Source: Pedobacter zeaxanthinifaciens (GTDB lineage Bacteria > Bacteroidota > Bacteroidia > Sphingobacteriales > Sphingobacteriaceae). From it: 64,000 nt of DNA. The notes under the pieces are model-generated. The model was given only the letters and a program-made list of their open reading frames with translations. It ran no database searches and had not been told where the DNA came from. The first letter of the stretch is position 1; the number at the start of each line of letters is the position of its first letter. Shown piece after piece: positions 18,640 through 27,949 of this stretch. Both the position numbers and the translations under genes were made by a program. The stretch covers positions 124,001 through 188,000 of the forward strand of contig NZ_QMHP01000002.1 of assembly GCF_003313335.1 (NCBI RefSeq), given 5' to 3'.

Positions 18640-19017
18640 ATGATCGATCCAGTTAAAAGCAAAGCAGATTTAGACTTGAGCTATTTGAAGGAAATGTCGG
18701 GCGATAGCGCAGAATTTATGATAGAAATGTTAGATACTTTGGTGGAACAAATCCCAATGTATTTAGATGACCTACAAAAAGCGGTAGATGCAAAGGACTG
18801 GAAGGCGGCATCGGAATTTGCACACAAGGTGAAACCAACGTTTTATTACGTGGGTAGGGATGATATGAGAGATTATATGCAGGTGATAGAGCGTAATGCT
18901 AAAGAAGGAGTGAACTTAGAGGCAATCCCAGCGGCACTAACCGAAATTAAAGCAGAATTGACTGTAATTTTAGCTCAGGTAGCCAAGTCGCGTTCTGAGT
19001 TGGAAAGTCAATTGTAA
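18640..19017 (+). CDS. Hpt domain protein (histidine phosphotransfer)
   Basis: A 125-residue all-helical protein with the Hpt signature FAHKVKPTFYYVG, in which His 62 is the expected phosphate-carrying residue. It would pass phosphoryl groups between hybrid kinases and response regulators in the cytoplasm. No partner is encoded next to it; it follows folK by 12 bases. Nothing shows which relay it serves, although hybrid kinases exist in the genome (for example the HTCS at 45.2 kb, which carries its own receiver). Confidence 0.88.
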   Translation: MIDPVKSKADLDLSYLKEMSGDSAEFMIEMLDTLVEQIPMYLDDLQKAVDAKDWKAASEFAHKVKPTFYYVGRDDMRDYMQVIERNAKEGVNLEAIPAALTEIKAELTVILAQVAKSRSELESQL

Positions 19018-19090
19018 CTGGTTATTTTTTAACCTGATTTCTTTTGTTATTTATTTGATTTTCAAAAACATAGTGTATTTTATAGCTAAC

Positions 19091-19217
19091 CGACCCTGAT
19101 TCCGAACATTCGGGACAAGGTGCCTGCAAATTGGCGTTTCGTCATACTGTCCCGAATATTCGGGATCGGTATCAGTTTTTAAACCCAATTATCAATAATC
19201 GAACTCGGGTTTCTAAT
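19091..19217. repeat. Dispersed intergenic repeat, copy 1
   Basis: About 127 bp between the convergent Hpt and pssA genes. It matches 27950-28075 in the same orientation: a left arm with TCCGAACATTCGGGACA, then CAAATTGGCGTTTCGTCAT, a right arm with TGTCCCGAATATTCGGGAT, then ATCGAACTCGGGTTTCTAA. The arms are inverted copies of each other and each holds its own small palindrome. This copy has slightly decayed arms. It may work as a transcription end here. Confidence 0.85.
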
Positions 19218-19276
19218 AAATCCTAATAATTGCTAAGCTTTCGGAAATGAGCTGTTGCTATAGTGATGTTGAAATC

Positions 19277-19948
19277 CTACTTTTTTCTGAAGTAGGCAAA
19301 AGAAAAGCCGATATATAAAATTAATATCACCGGCAAGGCCACAAACTGTTGCCAAGCAAATAATGCAAGCGACAAAATCATAAACACAAACTTGATTTTG
19401 TTTTCGCTCCATTTCAGGCTGCTGAATTTTAGGGAGAAAATTCTTATTTCGCTTACCAATAAAAAGCTACTCAAAGCAGTAATGGCTGCGAGTACAAACC
19501 AATTACCTAAAATTTGTGGATGATAATCAGCTACGTAAGGAAGAGATACAATGAACAAAGTATTCATTGGTGTATTTAGGCCAATAAAGTCAACCGTTTG
19601 TCTGGTATCGGTGTTAAATTTAGCTAGCCTTAAAGCGGAGAAAAGTGTAATTACAAAACCAAGATACGGCAAATAAGCATTTGGCGCATCACTAGCTTTA
19701 AATAAATGAAACATGATGGCACCAGGTAAAAAACCAAAACTCACTGCATCTGCCAAAGAATCTAACTCCTTCCCAATGCCATTGGTAATTTTTAAGGCTC
19801 TCGCTGCCATCCCATCAAAAAAATCAAATATGCCTGATAGGATAACGAAATATGCAGCAGATTTTAAGTCGCCATTGAAACAAAATACAATACCGATACA
19901 GCCCGAAAATAAATTGGCGCAGGTTAAAGCATTTGGGAGGTTTAACAT
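19277..19948 (-). CDS. pssA: CDP-diacylglycerol-serine O-phosphatidyltransferase
   Basis: A 223-residue inner-membrane enzyme with several hydrophobic helices. The CDP-alcohol transferase motif is complete: DFFDGMAARALK followed by GKELDSLAD, with the canonical Gly and all acidic residues. The early segment LPNALTCANLFSGCIGI is typical of phosphatidylserine synthases of this class. Phosphatidylserine is the precursor of phosphatidylethanolamine, the main phospholipid of the phylum. It lies downstream of rho on the same strand, with a hairpin between. Confidence 0.9.
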   Translation of the reverse strand: MLNLPNALTCANLFSGCIGIVFCFNGDLKSAAYFVILSGIFDFFDGMAARALKITNGIGKELDSLADAVSFGFLPGAIMFHLFKASDAPNAYLPYLGFVITLFSALRLAKFNTDTRQTVDFIGLNTPMNTLFIVSLPYVADYHPQILGNWFVLAAITALSSFLLVSEIRIFSLKFSSLKWSENKIKFVFMILSLALFAWQQFVALPVILILYIGFSFAYFRKK

Positions 19949-19970
19949 TGGTTTGTTAAGGTTATAGGTG

Positions 19971-20026
19971 TTACGTTATACGTTTTTGAGTCGCTCAAAC
20001 TTACAACTTTAAAACGTATAACGTAA
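19971..20026 (-). terminator. Hairpin downstream of rho
   Basis: A perfect 16-bp inverted repeat (19971-19986 with 20011-20026, core ACGTTATACGTTTT) with a 24-base loop starts 9 bases after the rho stop. No T-run follows on the minus strand, so it may be an RNA-stabilising 3' end or a weak terminator rather than a classical one. Confidence 0.5.
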
Positions 20027-20034
20027 AACTTTTA

Positions 20035-21816
20035 CTATCCGTTCATTCCTAAAAGGAACTCTTCGTTATCTTTTGTGCCTTTAATTTGAGCTTGGATCAA
20101 CTCCATTGCCTCTTGACTGTTCATATCTGCCAAGTGGTTACGTAAAATCCAGATACGCTGTAAGGTTTCTCTATCTAGCAATAGGTCGTCTCTACGTGTA
20201 CTTGATGCTGTAATATCGATAGCAGGGAAAATACGTTTGTTAGCCAATTTACGGTCTAACTGAAGTTCCATGTTACCAGTACCTTTAAATTCTTCGAAAA
20301 TTACTTCGTCCATTTTAGAGCCTGTTTCAGTTAAAGCAGTAGCTAATATGGTTAAAGAGCCACCTTTTTCAATGTTACGGGCAGCACCAAAGAAACGCTT
20401 AGGCTTGTGTAAAGCATTAGCATCAACACCACCTGATAAAATTTTACCTGAAGCAGGTGCAGTAGTGTTATAAGCTCTTGCTAAACGAGTAATGGAATCT
20501 AATAAGATCACCACGTCATGACCACACTCAACTAATCGTTTAGATTTTTCAAGCACGATATTGGCGATTTTTACATGTCTTTCAGCAGGTTCATCAAATG
20601 TAGATGAAATCACCTCAGCTCTTACACTGCGTGCCATATCCGTTACCTCTTCAGGACGCTCATCAATCAGTAAAATGATTAAATAAACTTCTGGATGATT
20701 TTTAGCGATAGCATTAGCAACCTCTTTTAGCAAGTTGGTTTTACCTGTTTTAGGCTGTGCTACAATTAAACCACGCTGACCTTTACCAATTGGAGTAAAT
20801 AAATCCATGATTCGGGTAGAATGATTGCCGCTCTCTACAAATAAATCCAGTTTTTCGGTTGGGAAAAGTGGAGTTAAGTAGTCAAAAGGAACACGGTCAC
20901 GTACATCAGCTGGTACACGTCCGTTAATGCTGATTACCTTAACCAAAGGAAAATATTTTTCGCCTTCTTTTGGAGGACGGATACTTCCATTTACGGTATC
21001 TCCGGTTTTTAAACCAAAAAGTTTGATTTGAGATTGAGAAACATAGATATCATCAGGTGATGATAAATAGTTATAATCAGCAGACCTTAAAAAGCCATAG
21101 CCATCGGGCATAATTTCCAAAACACCTTCATTGGTGATGGTATTATCGAAATCCAAGTTGGAGTAACTGGTTTCGTTTTGCTTTTGGTTGTTATTGCTGT
21201 TATTATTATTGTTATTGTTGTGGTTTTTCTGCTGGCGATTATCCTCTCTTTGCGGTCTTTCCTCTTTTGCAGGTTTGTCTTCTTTAGCCGGGCGCTCTTC
21301 TTTAATTGGGCGCTCTTTTGCAGTTTTTTCTTCTTTTAAAGGAGCTTCATCAATTACAATTACCTCGCCTTGTGGCGTGTTTACTTTATCTTTTGGAATG
21401 CGCTCCCTTTTCGATTTTTGATTTTTTAGTTTGTCGGCAATGCTCTCTTGTTTTGATAGATCTTGTCCGGTAACCAAAGCAATTGCTTCAAAATCAGGAG
21501 TAGGCAGTTCAATTTGGGGTTCATCAAAAAGGGTAGGCTTTGCTGCTTTTTCCTTTTTTTCTTCCACAACAGGAGCTGCTTCTTGATTATTATCTTTTAT
21601 GATACGTGTTCTTTTTCTGGCAGGTTTTTCTTGAGCAGCTGCTTCACTAGCAGTTGCTACAGCAACTGGAGTTGCTGTGGTAGTATCTTGTTTTTTCAGA
21701 ATTTCTTCGATTAAGTCGTTTTTACGTAAATCGCCTGCATTTTCAACACCATTCGCTTTCGCTAACTCACGTAGTTCGGCGGTAAGCTTTTCAGTTAGTT
21801 CTGTTTTGCTAAACAT
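20035..21816 (-). CDS. rho: Transcription termination factor Rho with disordered insert
   Basis: A 593-residue hexameric RNA helicase that ends untranslated transcripts. It has an N-terminal Rho_N helix bundle (1-45), a long low-complexity insert rich in Lys, Glu, Pro and Asn (about 46-225, with an Asn-rich stretch near 200-215), the RNA-binding cold-shock domain ([15 protein letters not shown] near 232) and the ATPase core (Walker [35 protein letters not shown]-loop and R-loop intact). E. coli Rho has 419 residues; the difference is mostly the insert. Such an insert is known to drive condensate formation of Rho in Bacteroides thetaiotaomicron; the same role here is inference. Confidence 0.96.
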   Translation of the reverse strand: MFSKTELTEKLTAELRELAKANGVENAGDLRKNDLIEEILKKQDTTTATPVAVATASEAAAQEKPARKRTRIIKDNNQEAAPVVEEKKEKAAKPTLFDEPQIELPTPDFEAIALVTGQDLSKQESIADKLKNQKSKRERIPKDKVNTPQGEVIVIDEAPLKEEKTAKERPIKEERPAKEDKPAKEERPQREDNRQQKNHNNNNNNNSNNNQKQNETSYSNLDFDNTITNEGVLEIMPDGYGFLRSADYNYLSSPDDIYVSQSQIKLFGLKTGDTVNGSIRPPKEGEKYFPLVKVISINGRVPADVRDRVPFDYLTPLFPTEKLDLFVESGNHSTRIMDLFTPIGKGQRGLIVAQPKTGKTNLLKEVANAIAKNHPEVYLIILLIDERPEEVTDMARSVRAEVISSTFDEPAERHVKIANIVLEKSKRLVECGHDVVILLDSITRLARAYNTTAPASGKILSGGVDANALHKPKRFFGAARNIEKGGSLTILATALTETGSKMDEVIFEEFKGTGNMELQLDRKLANKRIFPAIDITASSTRRDDLLLDRETLQRIWILRNHLADMNSQEAMELIQAQIKGTKDNEEFLLGMNG

Positions 21817-22210
21817 TTATATTTTGTCGTGAATTTTTTTAAGGTTTTACCCAAATAATACAACCAAAAAAGGGCTTAAAAGATTTAAGAAATTTTCTCG
21901 CTAAGATTTTTTCGGAAGGTATTCAGATAAACTTTCTGGGAATTATGGCACAAGTGTAGGAAAATGGAATCTAATCTGCAAGATATTTTTTAAAAAAGTT
22001 AATTTATTTCAACAGCATCTATGATATCAGAAATTAAATAAGTAGGTAGATATATGGTAATTACAAACGATAATTTCGAGCCTTAATCAGCTACTACTTG
22101 CTTTTTAGCCCAACCATTCGCTACGAGGATACTTCGTTTTTTACTGACAAATTCAGTCACAAAATCAACTTTTATTCCCATCTTTGCAACATTTTAAAAT
22201 CCTTTCGAAA
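21817..22210. other. Divergent regulatory gap rho-pyrF
   Basis: 394 bases without a gene. The right end holds CATCTTTG (22180-22187), one base off the -7 consensus TAnnTTTG, 23 bases before the pyrF ATG. The left part is the long rho leader, in which I see no clear hairpin or known riboswitch. Confidence 0.5.
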
Positions 22211-23041
22211 ATGAATAAGCAGCAGCTTTTTGAACAAATTCAACGTAAAAAGTCCTTTCTATGCATCGGTCTTGATCCAGTTTTGGATAAGTTGCCTAAG
22301 CATTTATTGAAATATGAGGATCCAATACTTGAGTTCAATAAGCAATTGATTGATGCCACACATGATTTGTGCGTAGCCTATAAACCAAATACTGCATTTT
22401 ACGAAACAAGAGGCGTAAAAGGATGGGATACGTTGGTAAAAACTTGGCAACATTTTCCAAAAGATGTTTTTACTATTGCCGATGCCAAGAGGGGTGATAT
22501 TGGTAATACTTCTGCGATGTATGCTGAAGCTTTTTTCAATGAACAAAGTTCGGGGATGAGTTTCGATTCAGTAACGGTAGCGCCTTACATGGGCGAAGAT
22601 TCGGTTTCGCCGTTTTTGAATTATCCAGAAAAATGGGTGATTTTATTAGCATTAACTTCTAACGCTGGAAGTAAGGATTTTCAAGTGAAGCAGAGCGAAG
22701 ATCAGAAGTTGTACGAGCAGGTAATCAGCACTTCATCAAAATGGACGGATAGCAACCAAATGATGTACGTAGTAGGAGCAACCAAGGCTGAGGAATTTAA
22801 AAATATCAGAACGCTAGCACCAGACCACTTTTTATTGGTGCCGGGTGTTGGAGCGCAAGGCGGAAGCTTAAGTGCTGTTTGCGAATTCGGTTTGAATAAA
22901 GAATGTGGCTTATTGGTAAATGCTGCACGTAGTATTATTTATGCAAGCAATGGCGAAGATTTTGCTGAGAAAGCCCGAGAAGAAGCCCTAGCGTTGCAAC
23001 AAGAGATGGAGCAGATTTTATTGTCTGCTAATTTGATATGA
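22211..23041 (+). CDS. pyrF: Orotidine 5'-phosphate decarboxylase, type 2
   Basis: A 276-residue cytoplasmic enzyme making UMP from OMP, the last step of de novo pyrimidine synthesis. It is the longer subfamily 2 form: [16 protein letters not shown] at the start, the catalytic [15 protein letters not shown] segment with its Lys and Asp residues, and [12 protein letters not shown] near the phosphate site. ATG 22211 opens [10 protein letters not shown]; the TTG at 22184 would lie on the -7-like promoter element and is rejected. The stop overlaps the start of the EamA gene by 4 bases (ATGA), so the two are translationally coupled. Confidence 0.95.
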   Translation: MNKQQLFEQIQRKKSFLCIGLDPVLDKLPKHLLKYEDPILEFNKQLIDATHDLCVAYKPNTAFYETRGVKGWDTLVKTWQHFPKDVFTIADAKRGDIGNTSAMYAEAFFNEQSSGMSFDSVTVAPYMGEDSVSPFLNYPEKWVILLALTSNAGSKDFQVKQSEDQKLYEQVISTSSKWTDSNQMMYVVGATKAEEFKNIRTLAPDHFLLVPGVGAQGGSLSAVCEFGLNKECGLLVNAARSIIYASNGEDFAEKAREEALALQQEMEQILLSANLI

Positions 23042-23937
23042 GTGCAAAACGCGATGTGAAGTTAATCGTGGCATTATTTGCCATTGCTATTGTTTGGGGA
23101 ACTACCTACTTGGGAATTCGTGTTGCGGTGCATACCATTCCAGCCTGGTTTGTAGCTGGGTTGCGCCAAGTGGTAGCGTCAGTTATACTACTTTCAATTT
23201 TACTTTATCAGAAGCAATTTAAATGGATTGGCTGGAAAAGTTTGGGCCGACAAATTTTGGTAGCCAGTTTAATGATCATCATTGCCAATGGTATGACCAC
23301 CGTTGCCGAGGAAAGTATTCCAAGTGGATTAACGTCGTTGCTTACGGCGCTTTCTCCCATTGTAGTTTTTTTGGGAAGTGTGGTGTTTGGTTTGCAAAAA
23401 CCTAGCTTAAAGGGATTTATTGGTGTAGTGGTAGGTTTTAGCGGGGTAGCCTTTATTTTTAGGGATGGTATAGGCGATATATTAGATCCTAACTATAAAA
23501 CCGGAATTACTTATTTAGCAATGGCTATTTTAGGTTGGGCTGCTGGAACTATTTACACCAAAAAATATACGCACAAAAGCAACCACATCTTTCTGGATTT
23601 ATTTTATCAATTTGCCTTTGCGGCAGTTGCTCAGCTTATTATTGCCAATATTGTTTCTCCTAATACGTCTTTTAGCGATTGGTCGTTGCAGAGTTTAGGC
23701 GCAGTAGTTTATTTAGGTGTCTTTGGGTCAGTGGTAGGATTTTTCTGCTACAATTATGCCTTAAAAAAAGTAAGTGCTACTGAAGTTTCCATTTTGTCTT
23801 ATTTCAATACCATTATCGCTATATTTTTAGGTTGGTTGGTACTTAATGAAACAGTTACTTACGATTTGCTAATTGCCACAGTGCTCATCATCCTAGGGGT
23901 CTTCATCACCAACTACAAGAAAAAAGAAGCAAAATAA
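23038..23937 (+). CDS. EamA/DMT family transporter
   Basis: A 299-residue inner-membrane protein with about ten transmembrane helices in two EamA repeats ([14 protein letters not shown] near 20 opens the first, [15 protein letters not shown] near 160 the second). Members of the drug/metabolite superfamily move small metabolites such as amino acids or nucleosides; the substrate here is unknown. The 4-base overlap with pyrF means joint translation, but that does not prove a pyrimidine-related substrate. Confidence 0.9.
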   Translation: MSAKRDVKLIVALFAIAIVWGTTYLGIRVAVHTIPAWFVAGLRQVVASVILLSILLYQKQFKWIGWKSLGRQILVASLMIIIANGMTTVAEESIPSGLTSLLTALSPIVVFLGSVVFGLQKPSLKGFIGVVVGFSGVAFIFRDGIGDILDPNYKTGITYLAMAILGWAAGTIYTKKYTHKSNHIFLDLFYQFAFAAVAQLIIANIVSPNTSFSDWSLQSLGAVVYLGVFGSVVGFFCYNYALKKVSATEVSILSYFNTIIAIFLGWLVLNETVTYDLLIATVLIILGVFITNYKKKEAK

Positions 23938-23993
23938 GTACTCTTTTAAGTTTTTAAAAGCTAATTTGAAGAGATTAATCGCTAATTTCAAGC

Positions 23994-25289
23994 ATGCAGT
24001 TTCCAGAGGAGTTTTTACATTTTGTATGGCAATTTAGGCTGTACGATCAGCAGCAGTGCCAAACTATTGATGGCAAGCCCTTGCAAATACTGCATTGCGG
24101 ATTTCCTAATAAACATGCTGGTCCTGATTTTACAACTGCTAAAATTATAATAGATGGTACCACTTGGGTAGGGCAAGTGGAAGTTCACCTCAAATCATCA
24201 GATTGGCATGGGCATCAACATCAGCAAGATATGGCATATGATAATGTGATTTTGCATGTGGTTTGGGAACATGACAGTGAAGTTAAGAGATCAGACGGAA
24301 CTGTTTTGCCTACCTTGGCCTTGAAAGACAAAATTGCTTCATCACTATTTGATAACTATCAAAATCTAATCACCTCTGCCAACAGTTTCCCCTGCGAAAA
24401 CCAAATTAATACAGTGGACAATTTCGTCATTGGTAATTTTCTATCGAGAGTTTTGGTAGAACGGATGGAGGATAAATGTGCGGAGGTTTTTGAAAGATTA
24501 GCGCAATTAAACGGTAATTGGGATGAAACATTTTATCACTTTGTGGCCAAAAATTTTGGCTTTAAGGTGAATGCCTTGCCTATGCAGGTGCTAGCGCAAA
24601 GCCTGCCACAAAACTTATTTGCCAAGCACAAGGATCAATCATTACAAATTGAAGCTTTAATATTTGGGCAAGCTGGTTTTTTGGGACAGCGCTTCGATGA
24701 AGAGTATCCTAATTTGCTAAAAGCGGAATATGCCTTTTTAAGTAAGAAGTATGGCTTAAATCCTATTGATGTTTCACTTTGGAAGTTTTTGAGGATGCGG
24801 CCGCAGAATTTTCCGACGTTAAGATTAGCGCAGTTTGCTGCACTAATTGTGAAATCTAACCACCTGTTTTCCAAAGTGCTCGAAGTCAAAAATGTGAAGG
24901 AACTCCATTTGCTTTTTGATTCATTGCCAATCCACCCATTTTGGCAAACCCATTACCATTTTAATAAACTGGCGGATAAGGTAGCTACGCAGTTAGGTAA
25001 ATCTTCGATCGATAACCTCTTAATTAATACCGTTGCCTTATTCCTGTTTGCTTATGGGAAATACACAGGGCAGGCTAATTTCCAAACCAGGGCTTTTTAT
25101 TTGTTGGAAAGCATCCAGCCTGAGCAAAATAATGTAATCTCAAGTTACTTTGATGCGGGTGTAACCGCCCAAAATGCCTTTCAAACGCAAGCATTGCTGC
25201 AGTTACGAAAGAAATATTGTGATATGAAACGATGTTTACATTGTGGAATTGGCTTAAAACTTTTAAAAAATGATGGGCTAAATTCTTAA
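23994..25289 (+). CDS. DUF2851 family protein
   Basis: A 431-residue protein of the Bacteroidota-wide DUF2851 family: starts EEFLHFVWQFRLYDQQ, then HCGFPNKHAGPDFTTAKI, VEVHLKSSDWHGHQHQQD, VILHVVWEHD, and near the C-terminus a Cys/His cluster (KKYCDMKRCLHCGIGLKLL). The first 120 residues with conserved Asp, Glu, His and Lys (GPDF, VEVHLKSSDW) resemble the core of PD-(D/E)xK nucleases; that is my own reading, not an established assignment. No signal peptide. It lies between an exporter-like gene and a YceI lipoprotein; no function is known to me. Confidence 0.85.
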   Translation: MQFPEEFLHFVWQFRLYDQQQCQTIDGKPLQILHCGFPNKHAGPDFTTAKIIIDGTTWVGQVEVHLKSSDWHGHQHQQDMAYDNVILHVVWEHDSEVKRSDGTVLPTLALKDKIASSLFDNYQNLITSANSFPCENQINTVDNFVIGNFLSRVLVERMEDKCAEVFERLAQLNGNWDETFYHFVAKNFGFKVNALPMQVLAQSLPQNLFAKHKDQSLQIEALIFGQAGFLGQRFDEEYPNLLKAEYAFLSKKYGLNPIDVSLWKFLRMRPQNFPTLRLAQFAALIVKSNHLFSKVLEVKNVKELHLLFDSLPIHPFWQTHYHFNKLADKVATQLGKSSIDNLLINTVALFLFAYGKYTGQANFQTRAFYLLESIQPEQNNVISSYFDAGVTAQNAFQTQALLQLRKKYCDMKRCLHCGIGLKLLKNDGLNS

Positions 25290-25321
25290 CATAGATCAAT
25301 AGAAATAAGTTCCTTGGAGTT

Positions 25322-25329
25322 TAATTTTG
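25322..25329 (+). promoter_or_regulatory. -7 promoter element of the YceI gene
   Basis: TAATTTTG matches TAnnTTTG perfectly and lies 50 bases before the ATG. No clear TTG -33 element is at the right distance. Confidence 0.5.
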
Positions 25330-25378
25330 CACTGCAAATTCATAAGCAAATTAACCTTTAATCATCAAAAAAATAAAA

Positions 25379-26044
25379 ATGAGAAAATTACTTTTTGCGC
25401 TACCGGCGCTATTTCTATTGGCCTCTTGCGGAGGATCATCGAGCAATACGGCAACAACCAGCGAGCAAGCTGTTGCTGAACAAAAAGGCGAAACATATAC
25501 TATTGATACAGCAACCACTGTTGTTGATTGGAAAGGTACTCACAAAGGAGGTTTAGCACCACGTTGGGGTAAAATTAAAGTGACCTCCGGAACTATTTCT
25601 GTTGAAAAAGATTCAGTAAATGGTGGCGAGTTTGTGGTAAATATGAGTTCACTTCAGGTTGATCCTGCATCGGTAACGGAAGAGGGGAAAAAAGCTGCTG
25701 ATCTTGAAGGCCATTTGAAAAGTGCAGACTTTTTTGATGTGGAGAAAGCGCCAACTGCCAAATTCGTAATCACTAAAGTAGCTCCTTATGTTGCTACAGC
25801 AGAGGCAAGTTTAATTGCTGATCCAAATTACTTAATCAGTGGAAATTTAACACTAAAGGATAAAACGTTAAACGTTACTTTCCCTGCCAAAGTTCAAGTT
25901 ACGCCAACATCGGTAACGGCTTCGGCTAAGTTTGTAATTGATAGAAGCGCTTGGGGAATTAATTATAAAACAGAAGGTAGCCCTGAAAACTGGATGATTT
26001 CAAAAGATGTTGAAATTGGCCTAACGCTAAATGCGAAGAAATAG
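25379..26044 (+). CDS. YceI family lipoprotein
   Basis: A 221-residue lipoprotein: the hydrophobic leader ends in LFLLASCGGSSS (Cys 17 lipidated), a Ser/Thr-rich linker follows, and residues 40-221 form a YceI domain (DTATTVVDWKGTHKGG, GEFVVNMSSLQVDP, LEGHLKSADFFDVEKAPTAKFV, SGNLTLKDKTLNVTFPA, FVIDRSAWGINYKTEG). YceI domains are lipocalin-like barrels that hold isoprenoid lipids. It has its own -7 element and stands alone. Confidence 0.92.
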   Translation: MRKLLFALPALFLLASCGGSSSNTATTSEQAVAEQKGETYTIDTATTVVDWKGTHKGGLAPRWGKIKVTSGTISVEKDSVNGGEFVVNMSSLQVDPASVTEEGKKAADLEGHLKSADFFDVEKAPTAKFVITKVAPYVATAEASLIADPNYLISGNLTLKDKTLNVTFPAKVQVTPTSVTASAKFVIDRSAWGINYKTEGSPENWMISKDVEIGLTLNAKK

Positions 26045-26117
26045 GTGCTGAATTATTGTGAGTCCAGATTAGGTACTTTTGAAATTCTATAAAAATTTCA
26101 ATTAAGCGTGTTTTTTT

Positions 26118-26415
26118 AGCTCGCCGCCGCTAGGCTCTTACTTTTTTCATGATTTGTTTATTTTTTTTGTATTCAAGCTTTCGCTATGCTCAGGTTTGAC
26201 CGCAAAAAGTAACAAAAACTCTCGGTTGCTTATTTATTCAGCATCATTTTGTTTTCAATTGTTTTCATGCTTGCTTTGCAGGTTTCTTTCAAAGAAAGTG
26301 CTTTGGCTTATTAGTGCGTGCCGAAAAATAAGAGACCGAAAATTAGCTGAACGTAGGTTTGAAGCGCTATCGCTAGCAAATAGCATAATTCTCTTATCCC
26401 CAACTCACATTATTT
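26118..26415. repeat. Dispersed repeat of about 250-300 bp, copy 1
   Basis: The sequence from AGCTCGCCGCCGCT through GACCGCAAAAAGTAACAA to CGCTAGCAAATAGC matches the reverse complement of 53040-53290 at well over 80 percent by eye. This copy carries about 47 extra bases (26148-26194) that break the palindromic left part. An open frame of 87 codons runs through it, but the second copy differs by many changes that alter amino acids, so it does not look like a protein gene. Confidence 0.8.
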
Positions 26416-26426
26416 AATAATCTTTG

Positions 26427-26460
26427 CAGCTCGACATATTACGTCGGGCTGTTTGTTTTT
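26427..26460 (+). terminator. Rho-independent terminator after repeat copy 1
   Basis: A 9-bp stem CAGCTCGAC (26427-26435) with GTCGGGCTG (26443-26451), one G-T pair, is followed by TTTGTTTTT. The remaining 240 bases to the pspC gene show nothing beyond its -7 element. Confidence 0.75.
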
Positions 26461-26665
26461 ATGGGCTATTGTTCTAATTACAGAAAACAACGGTATTGCT
26501 CAAATTAATGATGCGGTTAAAGCCTTTGTCTCCAACATCTTCGGCTTGCTTTCTTTCAACCTATGCTAAACTTATCATTTTAAATTGATAGGAGATTGAC
26601 TTGCGTTGTGATGATTTAATTTGAGCAGCATCTCCAAAAAAATGAATAATTCTTGGTTTATAAGT

Positions 26666-26673
26666 TAATTTTG
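26666..26673 (+). promoter_or_regulatory. -7 promoter element of the PspC-like gene
   Basis: TAATTTTG is a perfect TAnnTTTG match 29 bases before the ATG at 26702. Confidence 0.5.
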
Positions 26674-26701
26674 TAAATTAGAGTATAAAATCAAGTCGGA
26701 T

Positions 26702-26920
26702 ATGTTTCAGCGTATAGTTACTTTTTTTGAGCAGCGTAGTTTTGGGGTATCGGCTTATTTGGCCAACAAACTTGATATGAGTACTGCAAAAGTGAGGTTA
26801 TTCTTTATTTATTCCTCGTTTTTGGCTGTAGGTTTTCCTATTCTTTTTTATGTTTTGGCTGCGGTTTTTTTAGATATCAGGACTTACATGAAGCGGGTAA
26901 GATCTAAAGTTTGGGAATAG
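26702..26920 (+). CDS. Small PspC domain protein
   Basis: A 72-residue protein consisting of a single PspC-like domain: GVSAYLANKLDMSTAKVRLFFIYSSF followed by the membrane helix AVGFPILFYVLAAVFLDI and a basic tail. PspC proteins take part in the envelope stress (phage shock) response at the inner membrane. No pspA or pspB is nearby. A perfect -7 element upstream supports it as a real, separately transcribed gene. Confidence 0.8.
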   Translation: MFQRIVTFFEQRSFGVSAYLANKLDMSTAKVRLFFIYSSFLAVGFPILFYVLAAVFLDIRTYMKRVRSKVWE

Positions 26921-27030
26921 TACGTTGTAGGTTATAAGTGGTAAGTTCTGCGTGTGTCAGTTAAGTATATACGAATTTCTTAGCTTAATTTAATGCAGTT
27001 TTTTACTTTCCACTTTTGCCTTTAACTTTA

Positions 27031-27687
27031 TTAGTCGTCGTCTCTTAATATTTCTGCAATTTCATGAAATCCTTTTTCTGCGGCTAAATCGGCAGGTAAT
27101 TTACCTCCTTCCATGCGTAAACTTACTTCTGCACCGTGTTCTAGCAATAAAATAATGAGTTCGATATTACCCAATTGGGCGGCACTATGCAAAGGAGCTA
27201 CCCCTGATTTTTGGCAAACGTTAGGGTAAGCGCCGGCATCTAACAATACCTTGGCTACATTAAAATTGTTGGCAGCCACAGCAGAATGGATAGGGAAAAC
27301 GTTAAAGCCATTTTTGCTTGGCAGGTTTACATCGGCACCTTTGAGCACTAAAAAACGAGCAATTTCTTCGTGACCGAAATAACAAGCTAAGCCCAGCGGC
27401 GTAAATCCATCTACAGAATATTCATTAACAGCACGTGGATTTTTGAAAACTAACAGAGTCACATCATCAAATTTTCCTATTGCACATGCATCGAAGATGT
27501 TGAGCTCAGGCATAAATTCGGCAATGGCATTGGCAATGTCCATTTTTTTATAGTAGCAGGCCAAAAGCATTGGCGAAATTTGGTGCGAAGTAACTTGTGT
27601 AGCTAACTGCGGTTTCTGAGTCAACAGCGCCACAATTTCATCTAGCTGATTGTTTTCTATATAGGTTTCAAGTTGCGTAATGTCCAT
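27031..27687 (-). CDS. Ankyrin repeat protein
   Basis: A 218-residue protein built of about five ankyrin repeats from residue 35 to the end (DGFTPLGLACYFGHEEIARFL, NVFPIHSAVAANNFNVAKVLL, GVAPLHSAAQLGNIELIILLL, and GGKLPADLAAEKGFHEIAEIL). Ankyrin repeats bind other proteins; no enzymatic domain and no signal peptide is visible, so it is a cytoplasmic adaptor of unknown partner. Confidence 0.88.
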   Translation of the reverse strand: MDITQLETYIENNQLDEIVALLTQKPQLATQVTSHQISPMLLACYYKKMDIANAIAEFMPELNIFDACAIGKFDDVTLLVFKNPRAVNEYSVDGFTPLGLACYFGHEEIARFLVLKGADVNLPSKNGFNVFPIHSAVAANNFNVAKVLLDAGAYPNVCQKSGVAPLHSAAQLGNIELIILLLEHGAEVSLRMEGGKLPADLAAEKGFHEIAEILRDDD

Positions 27688-27793
27688 TTTTAAAATTTAG
27701 TTTCGCCGACAGGTTAAAATAACGAAATTTAATTAATATTAGAAAAGCGCAAATTAATTAGTTTTTAAAAGCAATGGTAAGTGCCCGATGTAA

Positions 27794-27830
27794 ATAAAAA
27801 AATCCTACCCAGTAGTGCTGCGCAGGATTT
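27794..27830 (-). terminator. Terminator-like hairpin upstream of the ankyrin gene
   Basis: On the minus strand AAATCCT (27824-27830) pairs with AGGATTT (27800-27806) around an inner CAG/CTG stem and is followed by a T-run (27794-27801). It points into the ankyrin gene, 107 bases before its start, and no gene lies upstream on that strand, so it may end a short RNA or a leader. Confidence 0.5.
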
Positions 27831-27949
27831 AACTAAAATAAAAAACCTATATAAAATAATTGTTTATATGTTTTAAGACTTAGCAGGAGGCCAAAGGTTT
27901 AAAACTCAATAGTTATAGACTAAGATGATTTCTACCTGACTTCGATTGA

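Noticed and set aside
21945..21965. TGGCAC-like -24 element in the rho-pyrF gap
   Set aside because: No -12 GC element at the right place and neither neighbour is a typical sigma-54 target.
22184..22210. TTG start extending pyrF by 9 codons
   Set aside because: It would sit on the CATCTTTG promoter-like element, and homology begins at the ATG.
26154..26417. Open frame of 87 codons in the dispersed repeat, and its counterpart on the minus strand at 52919-53263
   Set aside because: The two translations are alike only because the DNA is repeated; differences fall at all codon positions and no start signal or known domain is present.
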